The translations under genes were made by a program, and so were the position numbers. A stretch of DNA of 64,000 nucleotides, taken from assembly GCA_019356535.1 (NCBI GenBank), contig CP037918.1, forward strand, positions 2,016,315 through 2,080,314, written 5' to 3'. This DNA is from Chromatiaceae bacterium. Its GTDB lineage: Bacteria > Pseudomonadota > Gammaproteobacteria > Chromatiales > Chromatiaceae. The notes under the pieces were generated by a model. The model worked only from the letters and a program-made list of their open reading frames with translations, did no database searches and was not told where the DNA came from. This document shows, piece after piece, positions 58,873 through 64,000 of the stretch. How positions within the stretch are numbered: position 1 is the stretch's first letter; each line of letters opens with the position of its first letter.

Positions 58873-59589
58873 ATGGTTGATCATCTCGACCCCAACCAGC
58901 TCGAAGACACGGCCGCCGCCTCACTGCGCAAGCAGCTCGGACAGCATGCCGAGCTGGAAGGCCGCCTGGTGGAACTCCGCCAGCAGCTCGACCACCTGCC
59001 CGAGCATGCCCCGGCCAGTGAACGCGCACGCATCCAGCTGGAGATGGCGCGCGCCCTGCAGATTCTAGAGCGCGGTAGCGAGGCCTGGCCGCTGGGGCAC
59101 ACCGCCTTCGGCATCTTCGCTCAGGCGCGCGACTGGGAAAACGCCGCCGATGCCTGCGACATCCTCTATCAGACCGGCGAGCCTGACGCCCTGGTGGCGC
59201 TGGGCCACGGCATCTGGATCGGCGTAACCTTCCCCATCGACCCCGAGATCACGGTACACCTGCTCAGTCACGTGGTGGACGACACCCCGGACGACTCTGA
59301 CGGTGCCGCAGTGGCAGCGGCCACCGCCTGCTTCATCACCGACATCCGCGCCGAGGAAGGCCCTGACAAGGAACGCATCGCCTTCTTCTCGCAACAACTG
59401 CTGGGCCGGGTGGCACGGCGTCACAGCCAGGTCGAGAGCCAGCAGCAGTTCGAGGCGTGGATCGAGCGCCTGGAACTGAATGACCCCGACAAGTTCCTGG
59501 TGCGCCTGCGCAACGTGGTGGACGTGCTGGTGCAGGACCAGTGGTGGATCGACCGCGAGGCCATCCAGGCCGAAATCCCTGCCGACTGA
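58873..59589 (+). CDS. Helical protein of unknown function in the dsr flank
   Basis: About 238 residues, almost entirely alpha-helical and acidic, without membrane segment or signal. An N-terminal coiled coil (SLRKQLGQHAELEGRLVELRQQL) is followed by repeat-like helices (QILERGSEAWPLGHTAF; FAQARDWENAADACDILYQTGE) reminiscent of TPR-type scaffolds. ATG 58873 has GAGGA nine bases upstream; GTG six bases earlier is possible. It ends 15 bp before the Cas6-like gene, so the two are expected to be co-expressed. Confidence 0.75.
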   Translation: MVDHLDPNQLEDTAAASLRKQLGQHAELEGRLVELRQQLDHLPEHAPASERARIQLEMARALQILERGSEAWPLGHTAFGIFAQARDWENAADACDILYQTGEPDALVALGHGIWIGVTFPIDPEITVHLLSHVVDDTPDDSDGAAVAAATACFITDIRAEEGPDKERIAFFSQQLLGRVARRHSQVESQQQFEAWIERLELNDPDKFLVRLRNVVDVLVQDQWWIDREAIQAEIPAD

Positions 59590-59604
59590 ACGAGGAAGCC
59601 AACA

Positions 59605-60303
59605 ATGTTCTGGGAAGACGACGACAAGCCGCAGGAGTTCCAGGTCCCCGACGACGTGATCGACCTGGCCTTCAGCATCCAGTGCCGGGAACTGCCGGTC
59701 GACCACCTGTACGCCTTGGGCAGCGCCCTGTGCGAGGCCGCCCCGGTGCTCACCGAGGATCCGCGCGTGGCCATTCACGAGATCCACCTGGCTGGCTCCC
59801 AGAACGGCTGGGAGCGCCCCGACCCGCAAATGGGCCAGAAGCTGGTGCTCTCACGACGCACCAAGCTGCACATCCGGGCCCCCAAGGAACTGCGCGAGCG
59901 CATCGAGCAAGCGCTCGACGGGCTCACCATCGAGATCGAGGGCCACCCGATGACTATCGGCAAGGCCCGAGTGAAAACACTCTCCAAGCAGGGCACCCTC
60001 TTTGCCCGCCACATCGTGCTCGAACCCGGCGAGGAAGACGACGAAAACGCCTTCTTGATGCGCCTGGCAAAGCTGCTCCAGGCGCGCGGCATCCGCATCA
60101 AGAAGGCCCTGTGCGGCACCATCCAGAAGATTGCTACCCCCGAGGGACCACTCACCACCCGCAGCCTGCTCCTGGCCGACCTCAACCCCGAGGATTCAGT
60201 TGCCCTGCAACAGGAAGGGCTGGGCAGCCACCGGCACTTCGGTTGCGGTATCTTTCTGCCGCACAAGGGCATCGATCCAGTGAAAACAGCCGAAGATAAA
60301 TGA
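59605..60303 (+). CDS. Cas6/Cmx6-like protein (orphan, no CRISPR array seen)
   Basis: A 232-residue protein I identify, from memory of the family, with the Cas6/Cmx6 group (type I-MYXAN CRISPR RNA endonuclease). Supporting features: N-terminal VIDLAFSIQCRELPVDHLYAL, the conserved IHEIHLAGSQNGWERP, LVLSRRTKLHIR, and CGTIQKIATPEGPLTTRSL; near the C-terminus the glycine-rich loop GLGSHRHFGCG (205-215) followed by IFLPHKG. Histidines 58 and 61 are candidate catalytic residues. No cas1, cas3 or repeat array exists in the window. It lies between the helical gene and a DsrC paralogue, pointing to a host RNA-processing role, which is inference. Confidence 0.72.
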   Translation: MFWEDDDKPQEFQVPDDVIDLAFSIQCRELPVDHLYALGSALCEAAPVLTEDPRVAIHEIHLAGSQNGWERPDPQMGQKLVLSRRTKLHIRAPKELRERIEQALDGLTIEIEGHPMTIGKARVKTLSKQGTLFARHIVLEPGEEDDENAFLMRLAKLLQARGIRIKKALCGTIQKIATPEGPLTTRSLLLADLNPEDSVALQQEGLGSHRHFGCGIFLPHKGIDPVKTAEDK

Positions 60304-60335
60304 ATAACAATACGAAGATGAATGAATAACAATAT
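60292..60335. repeat. 22-bp tandem duplication
   Basis: Two adjacent 22-base units (60292-60313 and 60314-60335) differ at two positions; each contains AATGAATAACAATA. The first unit includes the stop codon of the Cas6-like gene. The AT-rich sequence stands out from its surroundings. Confidence 0.85.
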
Positions 60336-60346
60336 TTGAATATAAT
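60318..60346 (+). promoter_or_regulatory. Promoter candidate for the cysteine-free DsrC paralogue
   Basis: A consensus TATAAT box (60341-60346) lies 17 bases after ATGAAT, a weak -35 formed by the second 22-bp unit. Transcription would begin about 75 bases before the rspA-like ATG. Confidence 0.5.
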
Positions 60347-60428
60347 CCCGTATGTTTTTGCCTCTCGGCCACCCTCACGGGCCGCGGAGAATACTCGGAA
60401 ATTCGCTTGCGAGAAGAGGAGCAACGAC

Positions 60429-60779
60429 ATGTCGACAATCGAAGTCAACGGCAAGACTATCGAGCTGGACGAACACGGCAACATGGTCGACCCTACCCTC
60501 TGGGACGAGGATGTGGCCCGTGCCCTGGCCGAGATGGACGAGAAGTTCATCGGCGAACTCACCCAGGAGCACTTCGACGTGCTCAACTACCTGCGTGACC
60601 AGTACTTCAACAACAATCAGAACCAGCCCATGGAGCGCCAGATCCTCAAGGACATGGGCAAGATCTGGGGCAAGAAGATCAGCAGCAAGGACATGTACAA
60701 GCTGTTCCCCTTCGCACCGTCCAAACAGGGCAACCGCATCGCCGGCCTGCCCTACATCGCGCGCAAGGGCGGCTACTGA
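60429..60779 (+). CDS. DsrC-family protein without cysteines (RspA type)
   Basis: A 116-residue DsrC-fold protein: STIEVNGKTIELDEHGNMVDP at the N-terminus, RQILKDMGKIWGKK and KLFPFAPSKQGNRIAGLP toward the end. Where DsrC has KQACRYAGLP, this protein has KQGNRIAGLP (Cys98 to Asn102), and the tail ends RKGGY with no penultimate cysteine; no cysteine occurs anywhere. Such paralogues are called RspA (regulatory sulfur-related protein) and cannot carry sulfur. A DNA- or RNA-binding or regulatory role is proposed for them. Start at 60429 fits the family N-terminus. It has its own promoter candidate and terminator. Confidence 0.9.
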   Translation: MSTIEVNGKTIELDEHGNMVDPTLWDEDVARALAEMDEKFIGELTQEHFDVLNYLRDQYFNNNQNQPMERQILKDMGKIWGKKISSKDMYKLFPFAPSKQGNRIAGLPYIARKGGY

Positions 60780-60797
60780 CCCCGCCGCCTCGATGTG

Positions 60798-60831
60798 AAA
60801 AGGCCCCGCCCGAGTGCGGGGCCTTTTGCGT
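60798..60831 (+). terminator. Terminator after the RspA-like gene
   Basis: AAAAGGCCCCGC and its full complement make a 12-bp stem around a 6-base loop; the stem itself ends in TTTT. It closes the divergent block. Confidence 0.85.
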
Positions 60832-60862
60832 TGGAGACCCCGGTCCGGCTGTGGGAGCGGTA

Positions 60863-60902
60863 TCCTCGCCGCGAGCATCCGGCCCGGGGACGGGCCTCCT
60901 AC
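60863..60902. repeat. Extragenic repeat, type 2, copy 2
   Basis: Matches the reverse complement of 43534-43574 except for a few bases around the middle. It contains GGCCCG-GGGA-CGGGCC and includes the stop codon of the PKHD hydroxylase gene. Confidence 0.8.
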
Positions 60903-61567
60903 AACTCCGCCCACATGCGCAGCAGGTTCGCGTAGCTGCGGTCCACCCGCTTGGCATGCTCGCTGTCGGGTTCGGTACGCAACAGATGCTCGCGCGCCTG
61001 ATCCAGCTCGAACAGCAGCTCGCGGCGGTCCGGCTCGCGCACGAAGCTCTGGATCCAGGTCAGCGCCACCAGACGCTCACCGCGCGTGACCTCGGCCACG
61101 TGGTGAACACTACGCGAGGGATAGACCACCGCGCTGCCGGCAGCCAACTTCACCTGCTGGTCTCCAAAGGGGGTGCGGATCACCAGCTCACCGCCCTCGT
61201 AGCTGTCGGGTTCATTGAGAAAGAGGGTCATGGACACGTCGGTGCGGAACTTGCCCCCGCCCATGATGGGATCGTCCACGTGATCGCCGTAGCGCATCCC
61301 CGGCTGATAGCGGGCAAAGATGAAATCGGCCAGCCGGTGTGGCAGCACCGCGCTACGGAAGCGGGCATTCTGTCCCACGCTGGCCATCACGATGCGGTTC
61401 AGCCGCTGCTGGATCTGTGGATCTTGTGCCAGCTCTTCGTTGGCCTTGACCCGCTGCGCGGCCATGCCGGCGGTGAGTCGCCCATCGACGAATTCGGCGC
61501 CTTCGAGGATCTCGCGGATCTTGTCGATCTGCGCGGGGTTGAGCAGTTCGGGGATCTCGATGAGCAC
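60899..61567 (-). CDS. PKHD-type Fe(II)/2OG hydroxylase (PiuC/YbiX-like)
   Basis: A 222-residue dioxygenase of the PKHD family. Iron ligands are H and D in YGDHVDDPIMGG and the downstream H in SRSVHHVAEVTRG; the RLVALTWIQS segment carries the oxoglutarate site arginine. A GTG start at 61567 is used because it begins VLIEIPELLNPAQIDKIREIL, the family N-terminus, and follows GGGAGAAG. Homologues often accompany TonB-dependent iron receptors; here it is alone. Substrate unknown. Confidence 0.9.
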   Translation of the reverse strand: MLIEIPELLNPAQIDKIREILEGAEFVDGRLTAGMAAQRVKANEELAQDPQIQQRLNRIVMASVGQNARFRSAVLPHRLADFIFARYQPGMRYGDHVDDPIMGGGKFRTDVSMTLFLNEPDSYEGGELVIRTPFGDQQVKLAAGSAVVYPSRSVHHVAEVTRGERLVALTWIQSFVREPDRRELLFELDQAREHLLRTEPDSEHAKRVDRSYANLLRMWAEL

Positions 61568-61664
61568 GATACTTCTCCCTGGAGACAACCCCGACGAACG
61601 CCCGGGGCATTGGCGGGACACTCCCGCTAGAATGTGGCGCAAACCGCAACGCAGGAGTCGCGCC

Positions 61665-62264
61665 ATGATACTCAAGGTCACCATCGCCGACCAATTGCTG
61701 GAGCTCAACGTCCCCGATGCGCTGATCGAGCAAGCGAGCGACTTCTTCGACCGCATGGACGCCGACATGGACCAGGGCTGGCAGGTCAACCGCGAGTGGA
61801 TCGACCAGGTCGACCTGCCACTGCGCGGCCAGATCGTCGCCAACAAGCTGCTCACCGCCATTGAAAACCGGGACGACAAGCTGGGCCGCCTGATGGCCGG
61901 CTACCTGCTCTCGCGTTTTCCCGACCTTGAACTGATCGAACTCTCCGAGGCCGGCGAGATCCGTGACCACGTGCTGATCATGAAATCCGGCGCCGAAGTA
62001 CAGGCCAACCGCCCCAGCCTGTCGTTCAGCCACGCTGGCCTGCCCAGCGGTCTGAGCGAAGGCGAGGCCATGATGCAGGCTGACAAGGACATCAGCGGCG
62101 TGTTCAAGATGGGCAGACAGTACCGTTTCTCGGTGTATGACCACAGCCGTGGCGAATGGCAGCAATCGCCCGCCTTCGGTAGCCAGGAAGACGCCGAGGC
62201 CGCACGCAGGGAGGCCTATCGCCAACGTTTCGAGGCCCTGCTGCGCGCCCCGCAGATCCATTGA
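61665..62264 (+). CDS. Protein of unknown function, coupled to the ispH operon
   Basis: 199 residues, acidic N-terminal half with MILKVTIADQLLELNVPDALIEQASDFFDRMDADMDQGW, central helices and a charged C-terminus. No membrane or catalytic motif. GCAGGAG precedes the ATG. The stop codon overlaps the start of the next gene (TGATG), and that gene overlaps ispH, so three cistrons are coupled. I do not recognise the family. Confidence 0.8.
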   Translation: MILKVTIADQLLELNVPDALIEQASDFFDRMDADMDQGWQVNREWIDQVDLPLRGQIVANKLLTAIENRDDKLGRLMAGYLLSRFPDLELIELSEAGEIRDHVLIMKSGAEVQANRPSLSFSHAGLPSGLSEGEAMMQADKDISGVFKMGRQYRFSVYDHSRGEWQQSPAFGSQEDAEAARREAYRQRFEALLRAPQIH

Positions 62265-62647
62265 TGGCGATTATCGACGAGGTCACCGCCCCACTGGTAC
62301 TGCGCGAGCCGGACGGCCGCGAGAAACTCATCGCCTGCGCCTTCACCCACCCGCAGGGCCTGCTGTATCTCGATCTCTACTGGCATCTCGCCACCCCCGC
62401 CGAGGCGGCCCACCTGGTCCGCGGTGAACTACGCGGCGACGGTCCCTGGCGCATCGGTGACCACCGCCTGCGCGTGCTCGGCTGCCACAACACCGATCCT
62501 CACCTGGCCGACGACTTCGCACGCTGGCAGGAATACCTGCAAACCCATCCGCACGCCTACCCGCCGCGCACGCAGATTCTCGAGATCGCGCGCCGGCTGG
62601 GCGCCACCCCCCGCACGGGGAATACCGCATGTACAATGGCCCCATGA
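62264..62647 (+). CDS. Protein of unknown function, upstream of ispH
   Basis: 127 residues, probably globular and beta-rich in the first half ([30 protein letters not shown]). Two cysteines (ACAF, GCHN) and several histidines could bind metal. Unknown family. It starts on the previous gene's stop (TGATG) and its own stop overlaps the ispH ATG (ATGA). Confidence 0.8.
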   Translation: MAIIDEVTAPLVLREPDGREKLIACAFTHPQGLLYLDLYWHLATPAEAAHLVRGELRGDGPWRIGDHRLRVLGCHNTDPHLADDFARWQEYLQTHPHAYPPRTQILEIARRLGATPRTGNTACTMAP

Positions 62648-63579
62648 AGATCCTGCTCGCCAACCCCCGCGGCTTCTGCGCCGGTGTCGATCGCGCCATC
62701 GAGATCGTCGAGCGCGCCCTGAAAAACTTCGGTTCACCCATCTATGTCCGTCACGAGGTGGTGCACAACCGTTTCGTGGTCGAAGACCTGCGTCACCGTG
62801 GCGCCGTGTTCGTGGACGAGCTGGCCGAAGTGCCGGACGGGGCCACCGTGATCTTCAGCGCTCACGGGGTCTCCCAGGCGGTGCGCGAGGAGGCTGAGGC
62901 ACGCGAACTGACCGTCTTCGATGCCACCTGCCCACTGGTCACCAAGGTCCATCTCGAGGTCGTGCGCCACTGCAAGGCCGGCAACGAAGTGATCCTGATC
63001 GGTCACCGCGGGCACCCCGAGGTCGAGGGCACCATGGGGCAGTATCGGTGCCGAGAGGGGGTGGGCATCCACCTGGTGGAGACGCCGCAGGATGTCGAGC
63101 GGCTCACTGTCCGCAACCCCGAACGGCTCGCCTTCGTCACCCAGACCACCCTGTCGATGGACGACACCGCCCAGGTAATCGCCGCCCTGCGCGCGCGTTT
63201 TCCGGCCATCCAGGGGCCGAAGAAGGACGACATCTGCTATGCCACGCAGAACCGCCAGGACGCGGTCAAGCGCCTGGCCGATGCGTGCGATATCGTGCTG
63301 GTGGTCGGCTCGCCCAACAGTTCCAATTCCAACCGCCTGCGCGAGATCGCCGAAAAGCAGGGCAAGCCCGCCTGGCTGATCGACCGCCCCGAAGACATCT
63401 GCCGCGAGTGGCTCGACGGCGTGCAGACCATCGGCGTGACCGCCGGCGCCTCGGCGCCCGAGGTGTTGGTGGACAGTGTGATAGCCCAACTTCGCTTGTG
63501 GGGTGCGTCACAGGTCGAGGAAGACGACGGTCAACCGGAATCTGTGATCTTTGCCCTGCCCAAGGCGCTGCTCGACTGA
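62644..63579 (+). CDS. ispH: 4-hydroxy-3-methylbut-2-enyl diphosphate reductase IspH
   Basis: Final enzyme of the MEP isoprenoid pathway, 311 residues. The three iron-sulfur cysteines are in [18 protein letters not shown] and [16 protein letters not shown] and the SSNSNRL motif complete the site. Start at 62644 is set by the ATGA overlap. Confidence 0.97.
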   Translation: MKILLANPRGFCAGVDRAIEIVERALKNFGSPIYVRHEVVHNRFVVEDLRHRGAVFVDELAEVPDGATVIFSAHGVSQAVREEAEARELTVFDATCPLVTKVHLEVVRHCKAGNEVILIGHRGHPEVEGTMGQYRCREGVGIHLVETPQDVERLTVRNPERLAFVTQTTLSMDDTAQVIAALRARFPAIQGPKKDDICYATQNRQDAVKRLADACDIVLVVGSPNSSNSNRLREIAEKQGKPAWLIDRPEDICREWLDGVQTIGVTAGASAPEVLVDSVIAQLRLWGASQVEEDDGQPESVIFALPKALLD

Positions 63580-63662
63580 ACGCGGCACTTTCGTCGCCTG
63601 GATCAGTCCGTTTGTCTGACGGACGGTCCCTCCCCCTGGCCATCCCTACTATGCTTCGAGCC

Positions 63663-64000
63663 ATGAAAAAGGACACGGGCTTTTCACTCATTGAGTTGCT
63701 GGTAACGTTTGCCGTGCTAGCGATCAGCGTGGCGTTGGCCATTCCCTCATTCAGTGAACTGGTCAAGAACAACAAGGTGACCACCACCAGCAACAACCTG
63801 GTGCGGGCCTTGCAGCTCGCGCGTTCGGAAGCCGTGAAGCGCAACACGCCGGTCACCGTTTGCCGTAGCCAGGACCAAGCCCAATGCAGAACTGGCAATG
63901 GCTGGAAGGATGGTTGGATCGTGTTCGCGGAAGATGTCCGCACTGCCGGCAACAAGATCGGAACGGTCGATGAAAGCGAGCGCACCAGCATCGTGGGCGT
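63663..64000 (+). CDS. Type IV pilin-like protein FimT/GspH (3' end beyond the window)
   Basis: The first 112 codons show a type III prepilin signal: MKKDTG then FSLIELLVTFAVLAIS, with cleavage expected after the glycine and Glu5 present. The mature part opens with ALAIPSFSELVKNN and a LQLARSEAVKRNTPVTVCRS segment typical of FimT/GspH minor pseudopilins. An in-frame ATG at 63651 is a less likely start. Truncated by the right edge, so neither length nor downstream pilus genes can be judged. Confidence 0.87.
   Translation, partial: MKKDTGFSLIELLVTFAVLAISVALAIPSFSELVKNNKVTTTSNNLVRALQLARSEAVKRNTPVTVCRSQDQAQCRTGNGWKDGWIVFAEDVRTAGNKIGTVDESERTSIVG

Noticed and set aside
60336..60428. Upstream extension of the DsrC paralogue
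   Set aside because: These 31 codons are not part of any DsrC-family N-terminus and contain the likely transcription start region.
57378..60800. CRISPR array near the Cas6-like gene
   Set aside because: Apart from the adjacent 22-bp duplication no regularly spaced repeats with unique spacers were seen on either side.
63266..63991. Minus-strand open frame opposite ispH and the pilin gene
   Set aside because: Shadow of two genes with clear family motifs on the plus strand.

Overview
The window looks like chromosomal DNA of a GC-rich, sulfur-oxidising gammaproteobacterium of the Chromatiales type, either a purple sulfur bacterium or a chemolithotrophic relative. The main evidence is a complete reverse-acting dissimilatory sulfite reductase operon, dsrABEFHCMKLJOPNRS (57377 down to 43642, minus strand), in the order known from Allochromatium vinosum. 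No photosynthesis genes are present in this window, so lifestyle beyond sulfur oxidation cannot be settled here. Flagellar, branched-chain amino-acid, tRNA-modification, isoprenoid and type IV pilus genes fit the same affiliation.

Layout. 1-4073: flagellar fliL-fliM-fliN (fliN cut by the left edge) and a membrane GGDEF/EAL protein. 4187-11541: patatin, UMF1-type transporter, ABC-2 exporter, TSUP permease, methyltransferase, rhodanese, rimI and a family-4 uracil-DNA glycosylase. 11543-17458: leuA with a possible leucine leader peptide, pssA, and ilvBHC ending in a clear terminator. 17700-21671: mtaB-like tRNA methylthiotransferase, rmuC, tRNA-Ser(CGA) and an SDR oxidoreductase. 21731-27498: a two-partner secretion pair (exoprotein plus transporter), preceded by an AT-rich, repeat-bearing upstream region. 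27830-35668: acuI-like reductase, dusA, two hsp20 genes, a KamA-type radical SAM gene, a 685-bp non-coding stretch full of inverted repeats, yqhA and rimO. 35965-41533: a compact operon of TonB-dependent receptor, periplasmic substrate-binding protein and hybrid histidine kinase. 41538-43529: lipoprotein, xthA and two small unknowns.

43642-57377 is the dsr operon. DsrAB oxidises sulfur to sulfite; DsrEFH and DsrC relay sulfur; DsrMKJOP links the cytoplasmic relay to membrane and periplasm; DsrL is the NAD(P)H-linked oxidoreductase partner of DsrAB; DsrN amidates siroheme; DsrR and DsrS are accessory proteins. Strong hairpins without U-tracts lie in the dsrA/B, dsrC/M and dsrL/J gaps.

The most unusual part is the divergent block opposite dsrA (57761-60779): a TauD/TfdA-like dioxygenase, a 62-residue protein, a 239-residue helical protein, a protein resembling the Cas6/Cmx6 CRISPR RNA endonuclease family, and a DsrC paralogue with no cysteine at all (RspA type). 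I see no CRISPR array or other cas gene in the window. The Cas6-like protein therefore seems to be an orphan embedded in a sulfur-oxidation locus. The right end (60899-64000) holds a PKHD-type hydroxylase, two unknown genes coupled to ispH, and the start of a FimT/GspH pseudopilin.
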